DNA of 5,755 bases, taken from positions 1 to 5,755 of the forward strand of contig PXAQ01000022.1 in assembly GCA_003567095.1 (NCBI GenBank), in the 5' to 3' direction. This document shows, piece after piece, positions 1-5,414 of the stretch (within the stretch, counting starts at the first letter, position 1; each line of letters opens with the position of its first letter). The translations under genes and the position numbers were made by a program. The stretch is from Phycisphaerae bacterium. GTDB taxonomy: Bacteria > Planctomycetota > Phycisphaerae > Sedimentisphaerales > Anaerohalosphaeraceae. The notes beneath the pieces were generated by a model that worked only from the letters and a program-made list of their open reading frames with translations, was not told the DNA's origin and made no database searches.

Positions 1-739
1 AGATTTTGGCCTGCATGATAGCGTTCTGGCCGGTTGTGGCGTCGATCACCAGCAGCACTTCATGGGGCGCATCGGGAATCTGCTTGGCCACTACGTTGCG
101 AATCTTGCTCAGCTCCTCCATCAGATGCTTTTGCGTATGCAGGCGGCCTGCCGTGTCAACAATCAAGAAATCCGCCTCGCGCGAGACCGCCGCCCGGCAG
201 GCGTCAAAGGCCACCGCCGCCGGGTCGGCGCCGGATTTGTGCTTGACGATCTGCACGCCGGTGCGCTCGGCCCAGATGGAAAGCTGCTCAACCGCCGCGG
301 CCCGGAAGGTATCGCAGGCGGCGACGATGACGTTTTTGCCGTTGTTGTGCAGGTTGCCGGCCAGCTTGGCGATGCTGGTGGTCTTGCCCGAGCCATTGAT
401 CCCGGCGACCAGGATGACCGTCGGGCCGGACTCGGCGACGTTCAACTGACGATCCCGGTCGGGCCAGTAGGATTTCATCTTTGTCTTGAGAAATGGGATA
501 ATATCGTCGCTCTGGGCAATTTGGCCGCCCTTCCAGGCAGCGCGCAGGTCCTCAATCAGCCGCTCGGTGGTTTCGACGCCGATATCATCACTGATGAGCG
601 TCGCCTCCAGATCCTCCAGCAGCTCATCGTCAATCTTACGCCCCATCGGCAGCACCGCGGCCAGGCTCGAGGAGATCCGCGTGCGGGTTTTGCTCATATG
701 GTCTTTGAGATATTGGACAGTTTTTGTGAAAAAACCCAT
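1..739 (-). CDS. ftsY: Signal recognition particle receptor FtsY, N-terminal 246 residues (3' end outside window)
   Basis: FtsY is the SRP receptor, an SRP-type GTPase that docks ribosome-SRP complexes at the inner membrane for co-translational insertion. The translation begins [14 protein letters not shown], then a helical N domain (about residues 30-90) with the family-like '[16 protein letters not shown]' stretch. The G domain follows: P-loop GINGSGKTT at 113-121, DTFRAAA at 143-149, DTAGR at 195-199 and DATTGQNA at 233-240. The TKxD motif and the rest of the G domain lie beyond position 1. There is no long acidic A domain, so this is a short-form FtsY. Three in-frame ATGs (751, 745, 739) compete. 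I chose 739 because GGAG at 746-749 sits 6 nt upstream of it and the MGFF start is typical. The SRP homologue Ffh is an alternative, but the MGFF start, the N-domain sequence and DATTGQNA favour FtsY. Confidence 0.96.
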   Translation of the reverse strand, partial: MGFFTKTVQYLKDHMSKTRTRISSSLAAVLPMGRKIDDELLEDLEATLISDDIGVETTERLIEDLRAAWKGGQIAQSDDIIPFLKTKMKSYWPDRDRQLNVAESGPTVILVAGINGSGKTTSIAKLAGNLHNNGKNVIVAACDTFRAAAVEQLSIWAERTGVQIVKHKSGADPAAVAFDACRAAVSREADFLIVDTAGRLHTQKHLMEELSKIRNVVAKQIPDAPHEVLLVIDATTGQNAIMQAKI

Positions 740-772
740 TGACATCTCCATAAAAAGGGAATAGTTTCGTTT

Positions 773-778
773 ATTATA
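773..778 (-). promoter_or_regulatory. ftsY: Probable -10 box of the ftsY promoter
   Basis: Read on the minus strand this is a perfect TATAAT. Transcription would start near 766 and give a leader of about 27 nt before the ATG at 739. No good -35 hexamer lies 16-18 bp upstream (only GGTTTT or GTTTTT). The best TTGTCA is 12 bp away, too close for a standard promoter. The -35 zone is instead occupied by an inverted repeat, which hints at an activator-dependent or repressed promoter. Confidence 0.5.
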
Positions 779-781
779 CGA

Positions 782-797
782 TTTGTCGTATGACAAA
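782..797. repeat. Inverted repeat TTTGTC-GTAT-GACAAA at the ftsY promoter
   Basis: Perfect 6-bp arms flank a 4-bp centre, immediately upstream of the ftsY -10 box. The position, across the expected -35 and spacer, is that of an operator. The protein that would bind it is unknown. Confidence 0.45.
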
Positions 798-831
798 AAC
801 CGCCGTTAAAGTATGTCACAGGTATGTCACA
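788..831 (+). repeat. Short direct repeats GTATGTCACA x2 plus a related GTATGACAAA
   Basis: GTATGTCACA occurs at 811-820 and 822-831, an 11-bp period that places both copies on nearly the same DNA face. A diverged copy, GTATGACAAA, lies at 788-797 and overlaps the inverted repeat. All three are upstream of the ftsY -10 box. They look like regulator half-sites, but chance similarity cannot be excluded. Confidence 0.4.
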
Positions 832-1059
832 AATGCAAGCGACTTGTGCAGCAGTTGTGGAAGACGAATCGGCAAAAAACGATTGGTACGGTGTTTAGAT
901 GAAACTATTTTGCCTCTACAAAAGCTTTAGTTTATCTGAACGTCGTTATCGGCTGAACGTAGCAAACCCACATGACCGATGTTGATAGGGTAGCGGAAAA
1001 CTCGCCGTTGATCTCGAATGCATTGTAAATGTGTTGTTATTTTTTTTAGGAGAAGAGTC

Positions 1060-1233
1060 ATGCGCATGTACAAATGGTTAGCCGTACTTCTTTTACCGCT
1101 GTTGGTTGCCGGTTTTGTGACCTTGTCCGGCTGCAATGACGAACCGGACCTTCCCCCTCCGCCGGAGGACCCGCCGACGATCCCCCAAGAGGCCCCGGAC
1201 GACTTTGACGACTTCCCGGACCTTGATCTCTAG
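1060..1233 (+). CDS. Small, highly acidic proline-rich lipoprotein (57 aa)
   Basis: The sequence shows a lipoprotein signal peptide: MRMYKW, a hydrophobic core at residues 7-20, then the lipobox LSGC with the lipidated Cys at 25. The predicted mature peptide is only 33 residues. It starts CNDEPDLPPPPEDPP and ends in a DDFDDFPDLDL tail, with 12 Asp/Glu and no Lys/Arg/His. Such a chain is probably disordered and sits at the membrane surface. The ATG at 1060 is chosen because AGGAG lies 7 nt upstream. An in-frame ATG at 1018 has no ribosome site and would put residues ahead of the signal peptide. A second lipoprotein gene follows 113 bp downstream. I recognise no family. A role in cation binding or packing against a basic partner is speculation. 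Confidence 0.75.
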   Translation: MRMYKWLAVLLLPLLVAGFVTLSGCNDEPDLPPPPEDPPTIPQEAPDDFDDFPDLDL

Positions 1234-1272
1234 GCGAACAACAGCCCTGCAAAAACGAATAGTATGTAATGA

Positions 1273-1310
1273 TGCCGGCCATTTGTCTGTCAAATGGCCG
1301 GCAGTTTGTC
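1273..1310 (+). terminator. Perfect 13-bp hairpin between two lipoprotein genes; weak terminator or intercistronic stem-loop
   Basis: The arms TGCCGGCCATTTG (1273-1285) and CAAATGGCCGGCA (1291-1303) match perfectly around a 5-nt loop, TCTGT. The sequence after the stem, GTTTGTC, has only a broken U-run, so termination may be partial. The next gene starts 44 bp downstream with no promoter that I can see. The stem may therefore be an attenuator or mRNA-stabilising element between co-transcribed genes. Confidence 0.6.
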
Positions 1311-1346
1311 GTGATATGTACGAAGCGGTTTCTGACAGGAGTATTT

Positions 1347-1793
1347 ATGAGTAAGTGGGTCGTGTTAATGCCGGTATTGGGCGTGGCGTTTTTGTTCGGC
1401 TGCCAAGAGCAGCAACGGCTCCCTGAGCAGCCGGTGTATCAGCCGCCGCCGGAGCAACATCAACAGCCTGATGCTCGGTTCGACGCCGAAACCCCCGAAC
1501 AGCAGCGGCAGATATATTTCACTCAAGGCCAGCAGCAGCTTGCCCAGATCCAAAATGCGATTTACAATCTTGAGCAGGTTGTCGAGCAACTGCAGATTCA
1601 GCGGGAATATGAGTCGTACAGGCGGACGCTGGACCGCCGGCTCGACAGGGCCATTGACCGTCTTGTCGAGTTGCAAGAAGTTGACCAGAGACAGCTCGAC
1701 GCCGCTGTGGGCGAGCTGGTCTCGGCCATTGACGCACTGCTGAACGCCTATGAACAGGCCGCAACCTTCGTGCAGCACGCAACCGCACCGTGA
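1347..1793 (+). CDS. Gln-rich coiled-coil lipoprotein (148 aa)
   Basis: A short signal peptide (MSKWVV, hydrophobic to residue 17) ends in the lipobox LFGC with Cys19. The mature chain begins with a Pro/Gln-rich linker to about residue 50 (for example QPVYQPPPEQHQQP). It continues as one long helical segment (about 52-140) with heptad-like spacing of Leu/Ile/Val and many charged residues, including RRTLDRRLDRAIDRLVELQ. About 26 of the 130 mature residues are Gln. The layout (lipid anchor, flexible spacer, coiled coil) suggests an envelope tether or spacer protein, but no family is recognised. The ATG at 1347 follows AGGAG by 5 nt. A longer reading from 1269 would translate through the hairpin and bury the signal peptide, so it was rejected. 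The gene converges on dapB, 39 bp away. Confidence 0.78.
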   Translation: MSKWVVLMPVLGVAFLFGCQEQQRLPEQPVYQPPPEQHQQPDARFDAETPEQQRQIYFTQGQQQLAQIQNAIYNLEQVVEQLQIQREYESYRRTLDRRLDRAIDRLVELQEVDQRQLDAAVGELVSAIDALLNAYEQAATFVQHATAP

Positions 1794-1832
1794 TTGAAGG
1801 CCGCCGGCGGTGGTGTTGACGCGTTCCTGTAC

Positions 1833-2630
1833 TCATCCCAATCCAAGGACGTCTTTCATCGTGTACAGGCCCGGTTTTTGGGCGGTGACCCATGTGGCCG
1901 CACGCAGCGCGCCGCGGACAAACGTATCACGGGTGTGCGCGTTGTGGCTGAGGGTGACCGTCTCGCCGAGCGTGCTGTAAAGGACTGTGTGTTGTCCGAT
2001 AATATCGCCGGCTCGGATGGCGTGCATTCCGATTTCGCCTTCTTTTCGCGGTACTTCGCCGCCGGCGCGGCCGTGGGTAAGGCTTTCGGGACAGGGGCGG
2101 CCGGTTTCCTGGCAGACGGCCTCGGCCAGCGACAGGGCCGAGCCGCTGGGGGCGTCTTTTTTGAAGCGATGATGGGCCTCGATGATTTCAATGTCGTAGG
2201 CGGCGCCGAGCGATTTGGCGACCTTGCCGACCAGCGCGAAAAGCAGGTTCATCCCCATGCTCATATTGGTCGCCTGGACGATCGCGATCTTGTGTGCGGC
2301 CCCGGCCAAGTACTCACGCTGGGCCACAGACAGGCCCGTCGTGCCCATCACCAGCGCGATGCCGTTGTCTCGGCAGTGGTCAATGCTCGCCTCGGCGGCC
2401 TGGGGCAGCGAAAAATCGATCATCACATCGGCCGCGGCGGGCATGGTGCTGTCCACCGGCAGATTGAGAGGTTCGATCCCCGCCAAGCTGCCGGCATCCT
2501 TGCTTATATCAGGATGATCAGGGCATTCAATGGCCCCAATAAGTGAAAATTCAGCGTCTTCGCTTGCCAAAGCGACAATGCGTTTTCCCATCCGTCCTGC
2601 GGCACCGTTAATGATAAGGCGTGATTTCAT
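1833..2630 (-). CDS. dapB: 4-hydroxy-tetrahydrodipicolinate reductase DapB
   Basis: DapB reduces 4-hydroxy-tetrahydrodipicolinate with NAD(P)H to tetrahydrodipicolinate, in the cytoplasmic pathway to diaminopimelate and lysine. The 265 residues are a normal family length. Visible motifs are the nucleotide-binding GAAGRMG (9-15), DFS (72-74), GTTG (96-99) and the signature EAHHRFKKDAPSGSA (151-165). His153 and Lys157 in that signature correspond in spacing to the E. coli catalytic pair His159/Lys163. The C-terminus shows HNAHTRDTFVRGAL and KPGLYTMKDVLGL, both typical. The ATG at 2630 is preceded by AGGAG with 7-nt spacing. The reading frame stays open upstream to 2867, but that stretch crosses the promoter and has no DapB homology. 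The gene appears complete and monocistronic. Its product feeds peptidoglycan and lysine supply. Confidence 0.97.
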   Translation of the reverse strand: MKSRLIINGAAGRMGKRIVALASEDAEFSLIGAIECPDHPDISKDAGSLAGIEPLNLPVDSTMPAAADVMIDFSLPQAAEASIDHCRDNGIALVMGTTGLSVAQREYLAGAAHKIAIVQATNMSMGMNLLFALVGKVAKSLGAAYDIEIIEAHHRFKKDAPSGSALSLAEAVCQETGRPCPESLTHGRAGGEVPRKEGEIGMHAIRAGDIIGQHTVLYSTLGETVTLSHNAHTRDTFVRGALRAATWVTAQKPGLYTMKDVLGLG

Positions 2631-2653
2631 CCGGAATCTCCTGAAAATTAAGA

Positions 2654-2681
2654 TTGTATTTCCAATTAATGCAATTATTAT
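2654..2681 (+). promoter_or_regulatory. Candidate promoter of the glycine-zipper lipoprotein gene, overlapping the dapB promoter
   Basis: TTGTAT (2654-2659), 16 bp, then TATTAT (2676-2681) on the plus strand. Its -10 box overlaps the dapB -10 box on the other strand. The leader would be about 95 nt. A second candidate lies closer to the gene: ATGACG (2716-2721), 16 bp, TAAGAT (2738-2743). The sequence alone does not decide between them. Confidence 0.35.
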
Positions 2682-2704
2682 AGTCTGCAGAGCGTATTTT
2701 ACAA
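2677..2704 (-). promoter_or_regulatory. dapB: dapB promoter (TTGTAA, 16 bp, TATAAT)
   Basis: On the minus strand, TTGTAA (2699-2704) and a perfect TATAAT (2677-2682) are separated by 16 bp. Transcription would start near 2670, giving a leader of about 40 nt to the ATG at 2630. This is a good sigma70-type match in an AT-rich intergenic region. Confidence 0.6.
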
Positions 2705-2782
2705 TAGAAGAACCTATGACGAAAGTGCTGAGTATAGTAAGATAAACAGCGAAAAAAACTCTAATATGAAAGGGATGGTACA

Positions 2783-3193
2783 ATGAAACGTAAAATCTTG
2801 GCAGGATTGTTGATCTTTTCGGTCGGATTGGGTGCGATGCTGCTTTCCGGCTGCGAGAGCGAAGCACAGCGATCGGCCCTGATCGGCTCGGCAGTCGGTG
2901 CCGGAGCGGGTCAGTTGATCGGTCGCGACACGCAGTCCACGCTGATCGGCGCAGGTGTCGGCGCTGGCACGGGCTACATGATCGGCAACGAACAGGACAA
3001 GTCCCGCCAGCGTGATGAAATGGCCGCTATCCGGGCTGAAGCCAACGTCGAGACCATCTGGATCACCAACAGCAACGGTTCTCAGATCCCGGTGCGGCTG
3101 GTCAAAGACGGTCCGGCCTACATCGGCCCGCGCGGTGAGCGCTATCCGTCCCGGCCGACCGAAGAGCAGTTGCGTCAGGTCTACGGGTTTTAA
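2783..3193 (+). CDS. Glycine-zipper lipoprotein (136 aa)
   Basis: The signal peptide MKRKILAGLLIFSVGLGAM ends in the lipobox LSGC with Cys24. Two glycine-zipper repeats follow, LIGSAVGAGAGQLIG (33-47) and LIGAGVGAGTGYMIG (54-68), 21 residues apart. This is the pattern of glycine-zipper 2TM/17-kDa surface-antigen-type envelope lipoproteins, where the Gly-rich helices pack in a membrane. A charged helix (70-88) leads to a small C-terminal domain (89-136) containing VETIWITNSNGSQIPVRLV and YIGPRGERYPSRPTEEQL, probably beta-rich and not recognised further. The ATG at 2783 follows AAAGGGA by 7 nt. The gene diverges from dapB, with a hairpin downstream at 3217-3240. An envelope location is well supported by the sequence, but the molecular role is unknown. 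Confidence 0.85.
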   Translation: MKRKILAGLLIFSVGLGAMLLSGCESEAQRSALIGSAVGAGAGQLIGRDTQSTLIGAGVGAGTGYMIGNEQDKSRQRDEMAAIRAEANVETIWITNSNGSQIPVRLVKDGPAYIGPRGERYPSRPTEEQLRQVYGF

Positions 3194-3216
3194 ACGTTGT
3201 CGAATTGACACGGCGC

Positions 3217-3240
3217 CCTCGGCCTGCCGACAGGCCGAGG
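3217..3240 (+). terminator. Perfect 10-bp GC hairpin after the glycine-zipper lipoprotein gene
   Basis: CCTCGGCCTG (3217-3226) and CAGGCCGAGG (3231-3240) form a perfect stem with the 4-nt loop CCGA, 23 nt after the stop codon. The only T-run (TTTT at 3250-3253) starts 9 nt past the stem, so this is an imperfect intrinsic terminator. It may instead be a 3'-end stabilising stem if transcription continues into the next gene. Confidence 0.55.
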
Positions 3241-3273
3241 CCGGTCGTGTTTTGAGCAGGGAGGCGTAAACCT

Positions 3274-3714
3274 GTGGACAAGACTGCTTTTGATCGAATT
3301 GGCGCGTTGCTGGAGGCCCAGCGATTTGGTGTGCTCTGTACCAGCACAGACGGCTGGCCGTATGCCGGGCTGGTGGCGTTTTATGCCGAGCCTGACCTTA
3401 AAACCATCTACTTTGCAACGCCCCGAAACACGCAGAAAACCGCCAATCTCTCCGCCGACGGCCGAGTCGCCCTGTTGGTCGATGATCGCTCAAACAGTCC
3501 GCAGGATTGTCAGCAGGGCGTGGCTGTGACCGTTCTGGGCCGCGCCGAGATAGTCTCCGGCGACCTGCGTGAATCGTATGCCTGGGCCTATCTGAAAAAA
3601 CATCCCAACCTTAAAGCGTTTATCGAATCGCCCGAGACGGTAATGGTGCGCATCGGCGTCGAGCATTGCCGTCTCGTCGAGCAGTTCCAGGCCACCACCG
3701 ACGTGCGGCCATAG
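3274..3714 (+). CDS. Pyridoxamine 5'-phosphate oxidase-like FMN-binding split-barrel protein (146 aa)
   Basis: The protein resembles the small PNPOx-like split-barrel family, members of which bind FMN, F420 or heme and have varied or unknown activities. Supporting features are an N-terminal helix LLEAQRFGVLCT (12-23), a strand pair with DGWPYAGLVAFYAE (26-39), and TPRNTQKTANLSADGRVALLV (49-69), the usual flavin phosphate-binding stretch. A second beta segment, GVAVTVLGRAEIV (82-94), and a C-terminal half with HPNLKAFIESP (110-120) follow. It lacks the extra C-terminal domain of true PdxH, so a general flavin reductase or stress-type role is likelier than B6 synthesis. The start is GTG at 3274 with GGGAGG 9 nt upstream. 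No ATG gives a better fit. It lies 80 bp after the glycine-zipper lipoprotein gene and may share its transcript by read-through. Confidence 0.8.
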   Translation: MDKTAFDRIGALLEAQRFGVLCTSTDGWPYAGLVAFYAEPDLKTIYFATPRNTQKTANLSADGRVALLVDDRSNSPQDCQQGVAVTVLGRAEIVSGDLRESYAWAYLKKHPNLKAFIESPETVMVRIGVEHCRLVEQFQATTDVRP

Positions 3715-3812
3715 GCCTGCCCAGAGGCGCAGTGCCCAGCAGCCGAACCGATCCCAGCACACCACGATAGGGCCGTGCCCACCCAAAACCTATCACCAAC
3801 GGCTTATCCATC

Positions 3813-3842
3813 CCCGGCCCATCGCCAGTTAGACAGGCCGGG
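3813..3842 (-). terminator. Hairpin just past the pyrophosphorylase stop codon
   Basis: CCCGGCC (3813-3819) and GGCCGGG (3836-3842) form a perfect 7-bp stem with a 16-nt loop, 11 bp beyond the minus-strand stop codon at 3854-3856. No T-run follows on the minus strand, so intrinsic termination would be weak. The rest of the 139-bp convergent gap (3715-3853) shows no other structure or gene that I can support. Confidence 0.3.
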
Positions 3843-3853
3843 CGGTTGATCCG

Positions 3854-5284
3854 CTATTCAAGCACGCGCGTATCGCCGGGCTTGATGGGCGGCACGGCAT
3901 CGGCTTTGGTCTTGACGTCCTCGGCGCAGAGGGCAAAGCCGGGTGCAATTTCCAGCACACAATCCGGTTCGCCGCCGGCAGTGCGGGGCACTTTCACGCC
4001 GGCCTGATCGAGCCAGCGGGCCGCCCGCTCAATCATCATCTGCCGGGTCACCTCCGGGCTGTCGGCGCCGGAGGCGTTTTTGACCGGGGCGAATTCCTCG
4101 GCCCGATGTGTCTGCAGGATCATCGCATGGGCGGCCATCGGCAGGGCGTCAAAGACGAATGTCTCCAGCTTGACGCCGTTGGGGGCGTCCGGCTGGACGG
4201 GATTGCCTGCGGCGTCGATATGCGGGATCTTTTTAACCGCCCGGTGCAGCGGCAGGGCAAAATCATCGCCCTGGTTGAGCTTTTCGACAAACGCCACGTC
4301 GATCATATGAATCCCGATCGAGCCCAGCTCAAAGGCCAGCGAACCATCATCGTTGCGGGCCAGGGCCTGCTCCTCAGGCAAATCACTGTATTCGATGACG
4401 GTCACGTTCCCATCCACCAGGCAGAAATTGCCCACTTTCTCCAGCGGGTCGGCCTTGATCAGGGCCTTGGAGCTCATCTCGGACTTGTCCATCGCGTGCA
4501 GTCCGATAAACAGCGGATCGACGAGATGCACCAAGGGGTTGTCCACCTGCCAGTAGCTGATGTAGTCGATGCCGCGACGCCGCATGTCGGCAATAGCCCC
4601 GCTTTTGAACAGGGCCTTGAGGCTGCCGCCGTGGCCGTCGGGGCTGGAGGCGATTTTGTCCTTGGCGGCCAGCAGGATCTTGCCGTCAAAGTCAAAATTC
4701 GGCATCGTGCCCTGTTGAAACAGAAAGACATCTTTTTTGTCCAGTCCGAAAAAGCCGGCCGACTCGAAAATCTCCACCGTCGCGGCGTGATTGAGCGGGC
4801 TGGTCATCACATACCAGGGTATCGTGACGCCGTATTTTTCCGACGCGGCCAGCAGCGACTCGGCAAAAAGCCGAAACAGCGTCCTTTTCTTGATCGGACT
4901 GATCGGAAAATCGCCCTTGGGCCCGTCAAAGCCCAGCCGTGTGCCCTGTCCGCCGGCGACCACGAACCCGGCCACCTTGCCCGCGGCAATCAGCGACTGG
5001 CCCGTTTGGCGTGCCCGGGCGTATTTTTCCCGCTCGTCGGCGGTATGGGGCTCAGCCGGATACGACGGCGCCGGCTCAAATTCTGTCGGCACAGCCCCCG
5101 GCGAATCATTGGTCACATACTCCTGAACCCACGCCGGAATATGCGAAAAATCCAGCCCTTCAAGCTCAACCAGCAAGCGTTCATGCCTCTTCTGATCCAG
5201 TTTATCGCAGAATTTCAATAGATGCGACTGGCCGATCTGGTCCAGCCTGGGCGCGAGTCTGTCTTTTTCATTTTGGATATCCAT
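3854..5284 (-). CDS. UAP1-type UDP-N-acetylglucosamine (UDP-sugar) pyrophosphorylase (476 aa)
   Basis: This is a UDPGP-superfamily nucleotidyltransferase that most resembles eukaryotic UAP1/AGX/QRI1, which makes UDP-GlcNAc (or UDP-GalNAc) and pyrophosphate from UTP and the sugar 1-phosphate. Motifs in order are GGQGTRLG (111-118) with the following GPKG, the nucleotide-binding loop; SPDGHGG (214-220); QVDNPL (246-251); EYSDL (298-302); KLETFVFDA (372-380); and FAPVKNA (398-404), matching the UAP1 'FSPLKNA' segment. The length is close to that of the eukaryotic enzymes. The PDGHGG loop has His where animal UAP1 has Asn (PDGNGG) and so resembles UDP-glucose pyrophosphorylases. The sugar specificity is therefore inferred. 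I chose the ATG at 5284 with AAGGGG 3 nt upstream. An in-frame TTG at 5320 has no ribosome site. UDP-GlcNAc would feed peptidoglycan and glycolipid synthesis. Confidence 0.9.
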   Translation of the reverse strand: MDIQNEKDRLAPRLDQIGQSHLLKFCDKLDQKRHERLLVELEGLDFSHIPAWVQEYVTNDSPGAVPTEFEPAPSYPAEPHTADEREKYARARQTGQSLIAAGKVAGFVVAGGQGTRLGFDGPKGDFPISPIKKRTLFRLFAESLLAASEKYGVTIPWYVMTSPLNHAATVEIFESAGFFGLDKKDVFLFQQGTMPNFDFDGKILLAAKDKIASSPDGHGGSLKALFKSGAIADMRRRGIDYISYWQVDNPLVHLVDPLFIGLHAMDKSEMSSKALIKADPLEKVGNFCLVDGNVTVIEYSDLPEEQALARNDDGSLAFELGSIGIHMIDVAFVEKLNQGDDFALPLHRAVKKIPHIDAAGNPVQPDAPNGVKLETFVFDALPMAAHAMILQTHRAEEFAPVKNASGADSPEVTRQMMIERAARWLDQAGVKVPRTAGGEPDCVLEIAPGFALCAEDVKTKADAVPPIKPGDTRVLE

Positions 5285-5335
5285 GGTCCCCTTATGTATT
5301 AAGTGCTCGTGATTTCTCAAGGGTGTAAAGTAGCC

Positions 5336-5349
5336 AAAAAAAAAAAAAA
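5336..5349. repeat. A14 homopolymer (T14 on the minus strand)
   Basis: Fourteen consecutive A residues lie 52 bp upstream of the pyrophosphorylase ATG. On the minus strand the tract falls in the spacer of a weak possible promoter: TTGAAT (5349-5354), 16 bp, TACTTT (5327-5332). It also belongs to an AT-rich block upstream of the plus-strand promoter at 5380. A run this long can vary in length by slippage. Confidence 0.9.
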
Positions 5350-5379
5350 TTCAAGACAAAGATTTTTTAGGTATTTTTC

Positions 5380-5408
5380 TTGACACCACTATCGGACTTT
5401 GCTATTTT
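5380..5408 (+). promoter_or_regulatory. Strong sigma70-type promoter for the prepilin gene
   Basis: A perfect TTGACA (5380-5385) is followed by a 17-bp spacer and TATTTT (5403-5408). The 20 bp upstream of the -35 are rich in T-runs (ATTTTTTAGGTATTTTTC), as in an UP element. Transcription would start near 5415, about 320 nt ahead of the prepilin start codon. Confidence 0.65.
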
Positions 5409-5414
5409 GAATAG

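Larger units (their letters stand above)
740..1059. other. Intergenic region between divergent ftsY and the acidic lipoprotein gene
   Basis: No convincing gene is present in these 320 bases. The left part holds the ftsY promoter elements. Further right are a small hairpin (AATCG/CGATT around 868-887), an 8-bp direct repeat CTGAACGT at 936-943 and 953-960 (period 17), and a weak plus-strand promoter candidate: TTGCCT at 910-915, 17 bp, TATCTG at 933-938. If that promoter is used, the lipoprotein mRNA would have a leader of more than 110 nt. No terminator or RNA gene was recognised. Confidence 0.45.

Noticed and set aside
1269..1346. Longer start for the Gln-rich lipoprotein
   Set aside because: It would translate through the perfect hairpin and place 26 residues ahead of a clear signal peptide. 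ATG 1347 has AGGAG at good spacing.
1801..1810. CCGCCGGCGG palindrome as a bidirectional terminator between the lipoprotein gene and dapB
   Set aside because: It has 5-bp arms with no loop and no T-run on either strand, so it is too weak to call.
1794..2546. 250-residue plus-strand frame opposite dapB
   Set aside because: It is antisense to dapB, which has intact catalytic motifs. The frame has no ribosome site or recognisable domain.
2631..2867. 79-residue N-terminal extension of DapB
   Set aside because: It crosses the dapB promoter and overlaps the lipoprotein gene on the other strand. The family begins at the MKSRLIINGAAGRMG segment, with AGGAG just upstream.
3205..3233. TTGACA at 3205-3210 as a promoter for the PNPOx-like gene
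   Set aside because: Position 3228-3233, 17 bp downstream, reads CGACAG, so there is no -10 box, and the zone is occupied by the GC hairpin.
3490..3811. Minus-strand reading frames opposite the PNPOx-like gene and in the convergent gap
   Set aside because: They lie antisense to a recognised protein, have low-complexity Arg/Trp/Gly composition and no ribosome site. They are shadows of GC-rich coding sequence.
4106..5221. 371-residue plus-strand frame opposite the pyrophosphorylase gene
   Set aside because: It is a mirror frame of a gene with clear family motifs, and its translation shows no known motif.
5285..5320. TTG start giving a 488-residue pyrophosphorylase
   Set aside because: There is no Shine-Dalgarno sequence before TTG 5320, whereas ATG 5284 has AAGGGG. 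The 12 extra residues look like translated leader.
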